Shown here one piece after another: positions 32,677 to 46,100 of a stretch of DNA of 64,000 bases. This stretch comes from Cytidiella melzeri. Taxonomy: Eukaryota > Basidiomycota > Agaricomycetes > Polyporales > Irpicaceae. The number at the start of each line of letters is the position of its first letter. Position 1 is the first letter of the stretch. The notes under the pieces were generated by a model. It did no database searches. It saw only the letters and a list, made by a program, of their open reading frames with translations, and was not told the DNA's origin. The position numbers were made by a program, and so were the translations under genes. The stretch covers positions 1 through 64,000 of the forward strand of contig JABYQR010000215.1 in assembly GCA_022592445.1 (NCBI GenBank), given 5' to 3'.

Positions 32677-34423
32677 ATGAAGCGCTCCTTCGACACTAGC
32701 TTTGTTAACTCCGAGAACAGCGACACTAATGCACCACATTCGTTTTATCAACGTTCTGCGCCGCTGGCGACGCATTACAGCTACACCTATGAATCCTGCC
32801 GACCCGCAAACCCAGTCGGTCGTTACTCCAAAGACAGTCAACCTGCACCATACCTGCTGCACGACTCTCACGATCTTGATACTGACTTTCAATCCAATGC
32901 CTGGTATCTCCGTGCGGGTGACGCGCTTAGCAGCTCGCGCGACTCTCGCAATAACTCGCGTTTGGCTCCTCCTTTTGCTGGGCTTGGTATCTTTCTTGGC
33001 CCTTCTTCCAGTTCAAATACATCAAACCATACCTCACCAGGCCAGCTACAGGTTGCCACGGATCGCCCTCTCAACGCGTCGCATACGCATGAGCTCCTCC
33101 CCGATGCTGACATGGCCGTCGAAAGCTGCGCCGACGACGCGTACTCTCAATGTCCGAGCGAGGATTTCGTGACCCACCTGCCTGCAATATTCGTGCCATA
33201 CTCTCCTTCTGACGAGTTCTCGATGCTCGTCGATTCTCCCGCGTTCGCCGGAGCCAAGATGCAGATTGACTCGCCTGTCGGGGACAATAACGATTTCCTG
33301 TCGAGACAGTCTGATCTGTTTCGCTGCTTTGCTTCTCCTGACGCGAATGTGGTCGGTATCTTTCCGGACGTCAATTTTCGTACGCTTGCTGCTCAGCGAA
33401 GTGTACCTACTCTCTGCGTCAACCCTGCCGATATAACTGGACCGGGCTCTGGTCTAGTCGTAGCCAAGGAAGAAGAAGAAGATTATCTGATGACTCTTGA
33501 AAATGAGATCTTGCAATACCCTGCGTCTCCGGTTCCTCTGGATGACTCTACAGCCAATTTTCCTGCCGAAGCCATGTCCGCCATAGTCTCAGTTCTGGCA
33601 GCTTCTGTGAAAGATCAAGAAATGGCGGAAGACAACGCCGCTGTGTCAGAACCGATACCCGCTGTGCAGCAGCGACAATATGCGTCTCATCCAATGCCGT
33701 TGGTTCAGCTCCCTGCATTTCCTACGCGTACTTTGCCTATGTACGCGACGCAACAGGACTATCCTAGCGCCGAAAGGCTGCCCTTGCCTACTAGTCACGC
33801 TCCTCTGCATCAGCTCGATGTCAACACTACCTTCAAGGATCGTTCCATGGCATCTAGCACAAACCAACTCAGCCCTGTACTCAATGCCCACGTGGGCATT
33901 GAGCTTGACGATTTGCGGCAAAAAGCCGCAGCTTGGCGCGCCCTTAATCCTGGACTCGAATTGGACAAGGTTTTCCTTCACTCTTTCGCAGGTAGATTAT
34001 CCGAAAACGGCGAGCTGATCGCGCACTTCCGCTGCTACGTAAAAGGCTGCGGTCAATCGAACAAGAGGCGGGATCACATTCTGGTTCATGTTGGCTCTCA
34101 CGTGGAACATCGACCGTTTGAATGTGATACATGGTGCGTCCTCTGAATAGCGAGGAGTTATTCGTTATTCATTAGCGCAACTTTTCAGTGGCATGCGCTT
34201 CCTCCGCAAGAACGAATGCAAGAGGCATACATCCAGTCACACAGGATTCAAGCCATACGCGTGCTCCATTTGCCCAATGTACTTGGGGAAGAGTTTTGTA
34301 CGCCAAGATTTGTTGAAAAGACACATGAAGGTGACCCACGGCGCTGGGAGCAACGCGGTGCGCCGCAAAAAAGGTTGGAAACGGGAGGAGTCACTCAGTC
34401 CTATCTCAGAGTATCAGCCTTGA
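32677..34423 (+). CDS. C2H2 zinc-finger transcription factor
   Basis: Exons 32677-34133 and 34189-34423 give 563 residues. The first 450 residues are low-complexity, rich in Ser, Asp and Pro, with acidic clusters (VVAKEEEEDYLMTLENE) that could be activating. Three C-terminal C2H2 fingers follow: CYVKGC...H, then FECDTCGMRFLRKNECKRH, split by the intron after DT, and YACSICPMYLGKSF...LLKRHMKVTH with an enlarged spacing. The last 25 residues are basic (RRKKGWKRE). The ATG at 32677 is taken rather than an upstream in-frame GTG. A nuclear DNA-binding regulator is expected; its targets are unknown. Confidence 0.85.
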
Positions 34424-34519
34424 GGCTGCCCTACTACATTACTTTATGTCAAGAATTGATTTTGTACAACATACTATCTTGCATACGCCGATAATCATAT
34501 TGAACGGGTTGTTGTGCAA

Positions 34520-35017
34520 TTTTGCGTCCCGTTTTTTTTTTTTTTTTTTTTTATTATCTAAGTTTATAAAGGTCCGTGCGTAACGTAGTTACATGTGAGA
34601 CCATATTCCGAAACCATGAAACGGCTGCCAGCGCCCGCCTCGATTGTGGGTTGTTTTATACAGCCCTCGGATGAGTGGTGTGGACCGGACAGCGAGGCAG
34701 TGGTGTTCAGGCACCGCCCAAGTGTCACAACCTATACTTGGCAGAGACAGAAAGGAAGACATAGACCCCCGGCCCCATGTTGGCCTGCGGCTGCGAGTGC
34801 CCGCTGCAACTGCTACTTTATGACGGTTTTTTCAGGACGGTTGAATGTGGTATGTCCTAGGCCTGATGACTTAGCCCCGTCTAAGCGCGTTGTCGCTACT
34901 ACGCAGAAAGAGAAAATAACCCCCCCCTCCGTTGAAGAAACAAAACATTTACCAACATGCCAGGTCATGGCACACAAAAGCCCTTTCACTCACTTGGGTG
35001 AAGGGTTCCTTCGCCGG

Positions 35018-35057
<40 letters not shown>

Positions 35058-35065
35058 GTCCCGTT
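34520..35065 (-). mobile_element. PolyA retroposon with 14-bp target-site duplications
   Basis: ttttgcgtcccgtt occurs at 34520-34533 and again at 35052-35065. Just inside lie T-runs at 34532-34552 (21 T) and 35021-35055 (35 T). On the minus strand this reads: target duplication, A-run, about 468 bp of body, a 21-A tail and target duplication, which is the signature of an element inserted by LINE-type target-primed reverse transcription. The body encodes no long protein. It may be a SINE or a processed non-coding transcript. The A-run at its 5' side is unusual. Confidence 0.6.
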
Positions 35066-35212
35066 GCGAGCAGAGAACACCGAGATCTGAGAACGTGACA
35101 GGCTCTGATATGTCACTGTCACGTGAGCTGTCACGTCTGGTGTAACGACCGTGTGACGCCAGTGGGAGCTTGCACGGTTCCCCAGCTGCAGAAGCCACAA
35201 CCACCAAAAGAC

Positions 35213-36138
35213 ATGTCTCGAGGACGCTCAAATTCACCACATCCTCTTCACAACGATGCCGACGTCGACATGGAGAACGGCAAGAACGAAAAACCACACG
35301 CAAAAGTGGTCATTGTCACCAACCTTACACGGAACGTAGTGGAAGCCCATCTGCAAACTATCTTCGGTATTTACGGAGAGATCACCAAAGTAGACCTTCC
35401 GCTCTTTGGAAAATGTAAGTCTTCGTGGCTCTGACATACGTAGGAATGTGCTGAAACCCACATTCTCTGATTGTAGCCGGTCAAAATAGAGGAAAAGCTG
35501 CTCTGGAGTACTCCGACGCAGCATCCGCGCACAAAGCTGCCTCTCACATGGACGGAGGCCAAGTTGACGGTGCAGTTCTCAAGGTGGAACTCTCAGACCT
35601 TCCAGTGAGGTCCAGGTCTCGCTCTCCACGTCCACCACCGCGCGCACGAAACGGCCGTGCGCGTTCGTTCTCACGCTCACCCTCTCGTTCTCGCTCCCCT
35701 CCTCGCGGCGGCTATGGCAAGCGAGACAGGTTCGAACGCTTCCCCACCAGAGACACCTACCGCCCACGGCCATATGGCAGAGCACCACCTGGAAGAGATA
35801 CCTACCGTCCTATCTCTCGTTCACGTTCCCGATCTCCTGTGCGTAGAGGAGATCGCTTGCCTCCTACGAGACGACGATCACCCAGTTATGAACGCGGCGG
35901 GGCTAATTATCGTGCGACACGTCGGTCAAGGTCTCGTAGCTACTCCGTGCGCTCGAGTCGTTCGCGTACGAGGTCGCTTTCACCGCGTTCACGTTCGCGG
36001 TCTGCGTCATACTCGTCATATTCGAGGTATTCTCGCAGCAGGAGCCGCTCCCGGTCAGCAGCAAGTCGTGGAAGGAGGAGTTATAGTCGAGATGATATCA
36101 GGGACAGTAGGTCTAGGTCTCCTGCACCTAAGGATTAG
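35213..36138 (+). CDS. RNPS1-like SR splicing factor (one RRM plus RS domain)
   Basis: Exons 35213-35414 and 35477-36138 give 287 residues; the 62-bp intron falls inside the RRM. The RRM runs from about 33 to 110: RNP2-like VVIVTNLTRNV, then GYGEI-like IYGEITKVDLP, and RNP1-like NRGKAALEYSD. The rest is a long RS/RG domain (RSRSRSPRPPPR, SRSRSRSPVRRGDR and so on). RNPS1 joins the exon-junction and ASAP complexes and influences splicing; identity is inferred from the single RRM followed by the RS tail. A second frame through the RS region is open for over 200 codons only because of the SR/RS codon repetition. Confidence 0.85.
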
Positions 36139-36363
36139 GAGCGCAGTCAAATTGCTGCTCTCGCACTTCGTGCTGTTCGTAAAATTCCCATGCCACATTA
36201 CAATCGGTATGTACGATGAAGCGTCCTCCGTGTTTCTTAGACATTACGTGGTATATAAGGCGATACGATACATCAGTCGCTGATATGGGAATCATCGTCT
36301 TGGAGGAACGGGCTGTCATGGCATCTGTCAACGTGTGTACGATCCGTAGTACGAGGTGTAAAC
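36139..36363. other. Convergent 3' region, RNPS1-like / NPC1
   Basis: 225 bp between two converging stops. No gene seen; likely overlapping 3' untranslated regions. Confidence 0.5.
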
Positions 36364-39300
36364 TCACGTATAGTCGAAATTATAATCGTTGCGTATTGCA
36401 TGAGACATCCATTCCTCATCTGCTTCCTGGAATGGGAAGCCAGGTCCACCAGCCAAGCTGAGGACAACGGGCAAGAGAACAAGACCATGCAAAGCTCCAG
36501 AGATAATCAGACTGAACCACATCCGGAAGTAGTAGATCTTTGTGCAAAGCATCAATGTTGATGTCCACAAGGACATGAGCAGATGACTTACCTCTAGCAG
36601 TCGCGAACGTGTTAGCGCAAGAACACACATACCAATCAACTTCGTAAATGTGATTCCAGAGAGCACCTTGATTGGTAATATAAGCATACTGAGGAATAGC
36701 AACCTCGCGAGCTAGACTCACCGATGGACCCACATCGACCAAGGCGGTCACCATACGCTCGTCACGTTCCTTCTGACCAGCCGGGTGGTCCATAGGAAGC
36801 CCAGAACCGCAGCTCATGAAAGCCCTCGCCACATGAGCGCAAAACTCGACAGCGATTCCAAGGGAAATGACGAGGTTCACCAAACTAATGGCGTTGAGGC
36901 TGATTCCCCACAGTCCCATCACTCCCATGACAGTACTGACTGTCAACGCGACTACGCCGGTAACGATGGTGCCCGTACGCCAGGAGCCCAGGAGTAGCGC
37001 AGTAACAAGCAGAACTGCGGCGAGCCCTAAGCCAAGTACTTGTTCGGTGATGGCGACAATATGGGCATATTGATCGAAGAAGACGTAGTGGAAGGAGTAC
37101 GGGAAGACGCCCAATCCAGTTTGCTCAGATATCTCATTGGCAATGCGGCGTGCGGCCTGGAAAGAGTTGATGTAGTCTGCTTGGGATTTAAGCGGAGTGT
37201 GTGAGGTGCGGAAGTGTGAAGCGACGACATCGGTCTCCTCGCTGTTCAGGGAGAGCGCCATGCCAAACGACGCTCTACCTGCCAGAGGACAGTCTTCGGT
37301 TGTAGGGGATACAAGCCACTGATTTAGATAACGCATGAATTCTTCTCCTTCTGGCAGCCCGTTCATCGTGATGTTCCACTCAGGATCGTGACCTTCGTAG
37401 CATGGCCGGCAAAGCCGGTCAGGTTGACGGTCTGTGCAGAACTGGTCCGGATTCCTTCTCAGTACCCTGCAGCATTTGCTCTGCACAGGATTGAGCCAGC
37501 TCAGAAAGTCGTCAATCCAAGATGCTGTGGGGTCAGAAATGAACGACGATGCAGATATTTTGCGTTCGGCTTCAAGAAGGTTCGCAACCGAGTAGTCTTG
37601 GCAAGTTGTGAAGCGTCCACAGAGCTCTTGTTGTATGGATCGCTCCTGAGTATCCGCATCATGCACGACGAAATATACTGGAGGTCCGATCTCGAGATAA
37701 GCGTCGACGCTGTCGAACCACGGAATGAGGTAAGAGTCTGACGGTAGTGCCAATCTTTGCTCTGTAGAAATACTTAGTGTGTAGCGAACATCAGCATCCA
37801 CATTGTACATACCAAGTCCAAGCTCGATGTGTTGAATCGATATCACAGAACAAACAAATATTCCTGCGAACGACAGCAACACTATCCCCTTGACTGCCGG
37901 CTTTAGCAGGAAGGGGACATAATGCCGCCTAATGAATTTAGCCAGAGTGCCCAAACCGCTGCTAGGAGGGGGTGGATCCAACAACGCGATGCGTGAGGGC
38001 AAGCTTATGCATGGGAAGCAATCCACGCGGTTAGCCTTTGAAAAAGCAACGTATAAGCTACAACTCTTCAGTAAACCAGCCCTAATTACTCACCTCTTGT
38101 CGCTTTTGGTCCAAAGTTAACGCGCTAACGAACACCGTAACTTGCAGTAATGCGTTCAACAGGACACTTCCTGCCGCATACAGCGCAAAATTCCTGACAG
38201 CGGGCATTGGCACGATGGCTCCAAGCGCAAATGCGACAACTTCAGTGATGGTGCTGAGCAAGATAGACGGACCCATTTTTGCGAGGGTACGAGCCACACG
38301 TTCTTCCACAGGCAGCCATTGAGCGACTGACGCAGCGTCAAGAGATTCGTCGTTTGACTGAGAAGGATCAAATCCGCGGCCTCGAGATTGCGTGGGAGAT
38401 AAGGGGGTCGTAGTGCTGAAATTGGGCGCAGTGGATGCATTGGGGCCGTGTAAAAGGTTTTGACGATCCATCTCGTGCACCAGAATAAAGACGTTGTCTA
38501 CGCCGACCGCCAAGACCAAAAATGGAATGACTTCAGCGATAATGAGTGTTGCGCGGACGTTCAAGATCGAGAAAAATCCTACAGAGGACGAGACAGAGAG
38601 GATGACCAAACTTATACCAAAGAGACCAAGCATGACCTTGGAGCCGATGAACAGCTTTCGAGGAATGCGGGGAAAGTAGGAAGGGGTATTCCAAGAATCA
38701 ATAGACAATGACGATGAGCCTGCTTTGCTGAACAGCTTCGGAAAATTCCTAGCCCAACGAAGGAGTGAAGCAAATAGACCATCCTCCTCTCTACCAGCGT
38801 AGCCATTTCCCAGCGTGAATGAAACGTAGAAGAACATGGCGAGGTAAGAGAGGATGACGATCCTCACGTCCATGTTGGTGCTCTTGTTGATTTCCTCTTC
38901 CAAAGAAACTCCAGTGGAAAACGCGATTTCTAGCCCAGCTTCTTCACCAATTCTCGCGGCCAAGTCTTGTAGGTAAGACCTCAAAGTTCTCTCCCACTCC
39001 ATCGCCTTTTCCTGCTCTTCGTGGTCCAGCGAGTCAGAAACGACATACGTAACCACTAAAGCTTTAGCGTCCAAGTACTCCTTGCTCCCATCATCAAGCT
39101 CCGGTACACCCCCAAGAACATACTGCGGAGAGAGAGGCTGTTCGAATTCTGGTCGACACTCGACAGGAGAGCGAGCACAACGGAGAACATGGTCGCGCCA
39201 AGTGTCTGGATCATACGTGCTGAGATCATTGGCAAACCAGCCTCCCACGGATTGCACGACACAAAACCCGTCAGGGCCAGCTGGCTTGAAACAAACGTCT

Positions 39301-40793
39301 GACAATGTGTAGCCGTTGGGTTCTGAGCGCAGGTCTCGAATCTCTGCCTCAACGTCGAGCCAAAACTTCAAGTGTTCCCATGACAGGACCGGCAATTTAT
39401 CTTCCTGCGTCGTGATGCCGGTGGAGAGATCTGACGAAACGCGAGGAGCGGAGGTGATGAAGATTTGCTCGGGACGGAAGAACGGGCCAAAATGTTCGTC
39501 GAAGTACTCCTTCTGAAGTTTACTCTCTGAATCCGACGACACCCACAAGCGAACAGGGTCCGTTTCTACAGCGAAGTTTCTCCAGCCCAGGTTCAGCAGA
39601 CCGACTGTAGTGAACATGATTGCGAAAGTCAGCCATGGTGAGGTTGCGAACCTCAGACCTGTACGATAGAAGAACCGTCGAAGGATGTTGTTGAGTTTGT
39701 ATTGTCGAGGCTGCACTGTCTCTATAGGGTCTAGAAGAGAAGCACCTCTTCCTAAATGACGGGACTCTGAGTAATTTCCTGGCGATTCATCTCCACTCGC
39801 ATGTGAGAGGGAGGAAGCACCAACGAGGCCACGAGAATGCGACCGGGGGGACAGAGGTGTACTGTCAGAGGCACCGTCGGCAGACAATGCAACTCGTTCG
39901 TATGTTTCTCTGCGTCTGCGAAGCGTTCGCTGTAGGGAATAACCGGATAAGAATGAAACGGCTGCGATGCCGTAGACAAGGACAAGGATGAACGACAAGC
40001 AATTCAGTGCTCCAACATGGCATGTCGGCGCAGAGCCAGGAGGAGGTACGTCAGGTAGGGCCTTGCAGACATCGGGGCAGTCGATACATGTACAGCGGCT
40101 ACCGAGATCGTCGTCGTAACAGTTACGAGCGGTTTGGTTGAACGGAGTCATCTCCGAAGGAGCGTCTTCGGGGAAATTGATCTGAAACGGACTCCCCATA
40201 TCCTTCTCGTCGCCCATGAACTTGAAGAACCCGGAGTAGTTCTTAGCACCCCCACCAATCAGGTCCATGGCATACCCGTTCGTTGCCCCGACTTGTATCC
40301 TCGAGCAACTGTCATAGAAGCCTTTTCCAAAATGGTCGGAGACATGGAAGTCCACGGATTCAACGGCAGTTTTCCCTGTGCTAGATTTCTGGGTGGATGT
40401 GACATTGAGGAATGTAGCTTGATTGGGGGAACATGTGAATGTGCACCAGAATTCCCGGAAGTTGTTCCTGCATGCGGGGCAGGAGGCAATAATGTTTTCA
40501 GCTGCCCCTAGATTATCCCTGAGTGTCTCGAGTTGACTCGTAGTGCAGCATGTCGGTCCGTCAGCAAAGGCCACTCCGCACAGCGAGACCAGTAGAGCAC
40601 GGTCGACATCATCCTAAGCTAATATTGAGCTGAAAATATGCGGGAATCCATTGTCACTTACCTCTGACGCAGGCTCGTCAGTTGGGCAAGGCAGAGGCTT
40701 TCCAAACCACCCTTTGGGCCCGCAGGAACCTCGCATGGCACATTGTCCTTCCCTTCCGTCCATGTTGGCTACTGTAGCCTGTTCCGGAATCAT
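36364..40793 (-). CDS. NCR1: Niemann-Pick type C1 sterol transporter
   Basis: Exons on the minus strand: 40662 to at least 40793 (5' end open), 38094-40613, 37813-38035, 36722-37761, 36592-36666 and 36364-36537. The luminal N-terminal domain is present (GQCAMRGSCGPKGWFG, CPACRNNFREFWCTFTCSPN). So is the sterol-sensing domain (LIIAEVIPFLVLAVGVDNVF), as well as a second luminal domain with KCCRVLRRNP and CRPCYEGHDPEW. The C-terminal permease bundle contains GVMGLWGISLNAISLVNLVI. This vacuolar or lysosomal membrane protein of the RND superfamily moves sterol out of the lumen. The signal peptide exon was not found: the frame is open upstream to about 40,935 without an ATG other than 40793, so a short first exon upstream is likely. 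Introns of 51 and 54 bp lack in-frame stops. Confidence 0.93.
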
Positions 40794-41117
40794 GAAGCCC
40801 AGTCGCTTCAGAAACCAACTGCCCTCGTAGTCCTTTGGATGCGTGACTCGGCGTTGAGCCAGAAACGAGAGGTGTTGTAGGGAACGATGAACACAGAACC
40901 AAATGACGCGACCTTGGATGAGCTACTCACGACGCGCAGTCGGACATTGTTCACGCGATCCCCACGTGGCCTGATCCGTCATAATGGGCGTCTGATCCTG
41001 GACTCAAAGTTGTCAGGAAAACTTGAAGGGCAAGCTTGAGCACTGCACGCCCACCACATACAAGGTAAGAAAACTGTGAGACATCCCTCTGTGTGGGCAC
41101 TTAAACTACTTGCAGAT

Positions 41118-42893
41118 ATGGCAGAGTCTTCTTCTAGCAAACCTAAAGCCTCTACCTCAGCGAATGCATCCAAGCCGCGACGTCGATTTGTAGGCAGCAA
41201 GTCTGCAACTCCATCCAAACCTGGAGTTTCCTCTGTTGTAGCCAATCAAGTACCAGAAGAGATCTTGCAGGATGCACAGCTTAATGCTGCTATCATGCAG
41301 CTGCCTTCAAATTACTCGTTTGAGATTCACAAGACTATTCATCACATACGCAAGAACAACGCGAAGATGGTAGCATTGCAAATGCCCGAAGGCTTGCAGA
41401 TGTTTGCTTGCACCATTGCGGATATAATTGAACGGTATGCAGCTGACGCTTCTGCCTACATCTGTACTCAGACATGACAGCCTTCTCTCCTACTTAGGTT
41501 CACTTCCGCGCTCACTGTTATCATGGGTGACGTTACATATGGAGCGTGCTGCATCGACGACTACACGGCTGTCGCACTAGGATGTGATATGCTGGTGCAT
41601 TATGGGCACAGCTGTCTTGGTCAGTGCACGATGCTTCTGATATGCTTTATATCTTACCATATCTGCACAAAGTCCCTACGACTGAAACCACTATCAAGAC
41701 GCTATACGTTTTCGTAGAGATTGCCATCGATTCCACACATCTCGTACAGACCATCCGCCTTAATTTTCCTACAGATAGAAGAGAGTTCCACGACTTCTTG
41801 CTCGATTCGGAGGAAACTGCTTCTCAGATACCAGCAGGTCAGCCTGTAGGACCTGGCCAGCATCTCCGTATCGGAGGGCCTGAAGCAGATCCGTCGGCTA
41901 TGGATGGTGGAGGAAGCTCTTTCGGGTCTTGTCCGTCGCATGAGCCTACTCGTCTTGCTCTCGTCTCGACAATCCAATTCGTGGCCGCGCTCTCACGCCT
42001 CAAAGACGACCTCATGGCCGGGACAGATGCTCAGCCCGCTAATACTCTCGAAAATGGTGCTCAGGACCCTGACGCTGAACTGACGGTGGGTCGACCAAAG
42101 TTATGGACAGGTCGATACGAAGCAACCATCCCACGAACAAAACCTCTTTCTCCAGGAGAGATACTGGGATGCACGGCGCCACAACTCAGCAACGACGTCG
42201 ATGCCCTCGTGTAAGTCTGAGAATGCACTTCTCCTCGTTCACAAAAAAGCTTAATCTCCGTGGTCTACCAGCTACCTCGGTGACGGCCGATTTCATCTCG
42301 AGTCCATTATGATCGCTAATCCTTCTGTGCCCGCATTTCGCTACGACCCCTACTCGAAGAAGCTCACGCGAGAGCGCTACAACCACACCGAAATGCGCGC
42401 GGTCAGACACGAAGCCGTCGAAGATGCACGACGAAGCATCGGTGCCTTTGCCACGCCTGATACGCGTGACGAACTTGCGTCCGGGACAAGTCCTGCTGAC
42501 TTGGATACACCGCTCTGGGGTGTTATTCTAGGCACACTCGGAAGACAAGGAAGCTTCAGACAGCTGCAGGCCATAACACACCAACTTTCGTCTTCGCGCA
42601 CGCCAATCCCATACATGCCCATCTTGTTATCTGAGTTATCGCCCGCCAAACTCGCTCTGTTCAATCCTCACATATCCACCTTCGTGCAAACCTCGTGTCC
42701 GCGCTTGTCAATTGATTGGGGCTATGCCTTTGACAAGCCTCTACTGAGCCCGTACGAGACCGCAGTCGCAGTCGGAAAGGCGGTTGGTTGGATAGAAGAT
42801 ACTGAGGCGGGGAAGAAGGAGAACGTCTATCCAATGGATTTCTACACGGCGGGAACGCCTTGGGCTGTTGCACGTACAAAAGCTGTATACTGA
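41118..42893 (+). CDS. DPH1: Diphthamide synthase subunit DPH1
   Basis: Exons 41118-41434, 41498-41619, 41673-42210 and 42272-42893 give 532 residues with introns of 53-63 bp. Family motifs are [55 protein letters not shown] (here [10 protein letters not shown]), [13 protein letters not shown], and CPRLSIDWG followed by YPMDFY. The three conserved cysteines (in GACC, LGCT and SCPR) should bind the non-canonical radical-SAM [4Fe-4S] cluster. With Dph2 it adds the 3-amino-3-carboxypropyl group to the histidine of elongation factor 2. A Gly/Ala-rich insert lies between the second and third domains (residues about 210-240), as in other fungi. Confidence 0.96.
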
Positions 42894-43157
42894 ATTACAT
42901 CACAGCCACAGTAGCGGTGGAAATGGAGCAGCATACTCATATCATGTCTTTCTCACGTAAGCGGGGCTTTCCAGCGGCCCTTTCTAGCACAACCGCATAA
43001 TGTAAGCCGGCGACAGCCTCAAGTATTGCTCTTTGCACGAAGATTCTCGATATCCAGGAATCCATTGAGACGAAAATTGCGTTCCATTTCGAGGTGCTAG
43101 CGATACCGTACATGCTACTGCGAACCGGTTAAACCCTGCGGATAATAGATCAATTGC

Positions 43158-46100
43158 TCATTCGCAAAGAAGTGAAGGATAAAAACAAACTGACCCATAA
43201 GCGTATTCGACTTCGTCAACACCCGCGCCGGATTGGAATGGTCCCGAGGACTCCTTAGGTATAGGGCCGAGTTCCGATTCGTCGTCGTCGTCTCCCTCAG
43301 GGTCCAGCGCGCTGCCGTCCTCAAGGTCAAATGGCAACACCGGCCGAAGCCCACTTCCCGAACTCGAGCGCCGTCCTCCAGCAGGCGACTTTGTCAGAGC
43401 AGCCATCGTCTTCGGGCTCATGTGCTGCGCAGAGGCGAAATAACATTTTCAATCCCGTCTCAGCCCGCTCTGACGGAAAATTGACTTACCTCCCAGTTAT
43501 TGAGGTTTTCGTCAGGCACTTCTCTCTCGTCTCGACCAGTGTCGAGGCGCGTCTCAACCCCCAAGTCGCCAATGGATACGATACTCTCACTGTCGCTAAT
43601 GCCGTCGCCAATGTCCGAGAACTCTGGCAATCTAGACCACGCAGACACGTTGCTCGTAACAGGTGCGTCTCCACTGGCAGCAGGCTGTTCGGACCAGCCC
43701 AAGTCCAACAAGTATTCCTGGTATTCTTCCTCGAACGCGATGTCCTCGGTGACGTACGGCAGGAAGATCGACGGATCCGGCTGTTGCGCGCGTAGGGGAG
43801 GGAAAACATCTGCGTCGACCGTGTTCGGCGTGCCCACGGGTCTGATGATTCCGGCTAACTCCGGACCTGGATGTAGACCTTCGAGGTGATGCGAGAGACT
43901 GCTCGTCCTCCTGTGCCCACCAGTCGACAGGTGTGTCGCAGCCGCCCCATATCTTTTCGTGTTATCTGCGCAAAGTCCACTGTGGGTAAGCGACAGCGCG
44001 GCTGGTGAGAGGTTTTGACTCACAGAACTTGACCAGATGACGTAAAGCTTGCTCTTGAGCCTGTTACACGAGTTTGAACAAGATGTTACTTTCGCACAGC
44101 ACCAACGTGCTCACCTGTGAGTCTGTAACATCATCGACTTCAACTCCTGTGAGCCATTCGTCTCTCAGGTCTGGCCGGCAGTTGAGATAGACTGCGGTGA
44201 TCACTTGCATGTTTGCTGTGTAGAATGATTAATGAGGTAATCCAGAGTCGCTCACGATGACAACTTACATTGTCGCCATTTACGCCCACAGAAAGGGACT
44301 TGGCTCTTGATCAACTTTAGTACATGCAGCTGGAGCAGTGGGTGTTGCACTTTGAGTATCCGTTTGAGAACAGCCTTACGGAAGCGATCAATATCGAGAA
44401 TGCCTGTGATGATGCACATCAATACTCACGGAGCTCTTGTACTGCACAAGCATTCGAATGCGATGAGACCTGTGCTTCGACAGCTTTTGCATGATCTTGG
44501 CAAAATTAATGGTGGAGAAGAAATTCCGCCAAGAGAAATCAGTCAAGAGGTCGACCTCTTCCTCGCGCTTTTCGCCATTAGGTAAAGTGTTGGTACGCAT
44601 GATGGTTTGCCGAGGGGCTTTCAGCATTTCATCCTCCGGTCGGGTGGGCTGAGGATTCTGTGCAAAATGGAGTTGACAGAACCGGAAGAAGCTGAAACGA
44701 TCAGCTCGTAAATAGATGTGAAGTTGAACGATGTGCTCGGGAATCTCACTTGTGATTAGGTGCATCAGCTTTGGAAACAATTGTTACGGAGACCTCCTGA
44801 AGACCAAACATCTTCAAGATCAGTAACAGGCAATTCGTGTCCAACAAAATCTGCCCGAGATGGTGGAACTTCATGACATCTGACAAATACATGTCAGGAA
44901 TATACATCTGAACAGATGTCGAAACTACTTACGGGATACTTTGAACCATTTCAGCGTGAGCAATAAAATTGCTGAAACCGCTTTGGACGTGATTTCACGG
45001 TGGCGTGTCACATCAATATCATCCAGCGTGGGCGGCGGACCCGGGGGCTGTTCCATTGCTGAGAGACCAGTCAGTGATGGGACGGTCTAGAGTAAAGTGG
45101 CCATTGCGTACGAGAAGAAACGCCGGGCGGAAAGCCCGGAGCTGCAGACTGTGGAGGGTTCCCTGCTGATGCAGTCACGGTAGCCAGGAGAAGCTTGAGT
45201 AGTACAAGAACCCATCCAGAAAGCACCGGTAGGACAGCACTCTGACGATGGCGGTATGACGTGAGTTCAGGCTGTGCGAAGGAAACACAAACGTACATAC
45301 GTAGAGCTGCTCGACGCGTCGTAGACGCAAGAGGTCCTCTTTCCTCTCCTTTGCTTTCCGCTTGTCGCCGCTGCTTTCCGCTTTGGCCATCATCTCCTCA
45401 GCCTCCGCGATCATTCGATCTAGAACAGATACATCAGGTAACGTATCCGAAGGATCATCGTCCTAAAACGCGTAAGCATGCGCGCAGGTGAAATGAATAC
45501 GTGAGCGGAGCCAGGGAACACGATAGCAATCACTTACGTTTGGCGCAAGCTTGGGTGCAAATACCTTCTCGGAGCCAGGCATGTGATCCAAGCCACTCTC
45601 GGCCGTCATGCACTCCTCCCGCGTTCGCCACATCTGCCAGAGAGCCAAGCTCACGTACATATGTTTGTGATAGAGATTATCAGCTTCATCTATAGCGAAC
45701 GGCACTAGTGAGCTTCCTCGCCGACCCATGCTGCTTCTAGAAAACGGGAACAAGAAGGGTCTGGTTTGATCAGTTTGGAACTGTTGCTTCTTGGGCTTAG
45801 GTGAAGGAGGTGGCGTTGGGGCCGGCGTCGCAGGCTGGAACATTCGAAAGCCTGAATTCTGTTGGCCTGGATGAAATTGCGACCCGTGAGGCATCCCTCC
45901 AGGCAGAAGACCTGGGTGGTTAGGGTCGGACTCATCGTGCTCGTAGTGATGGCGGACTGGAATGGGCGAATAAGCGTCAGCTAATTTGGACGCTTGCACA
46001 GGAATGGGCGCGGGCAAGTCGATGGGTTTCGTGCTCGGTTGGTGTTGAGGTGCAAATGTCGGGTACTTGACGGTGATCTCCTGATGAAATGCCTCGATAT

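Noticed and set aside
35657..36283. 208-codon frame inside the RNPS1-like gene
   Set aside because: It is the alternate reading of SR/RS codon repeats; the RRM-plus-RS frame is the real one.
40793..40981. Upstream ATG at 40981 as the NPC1 start
   Set aside because: A short first exon ending in CGTC/GTGAGT could be drawn, but it encodes no signal peptide and would need an intron of about 150 bp, unlike the others here. The start was left open.
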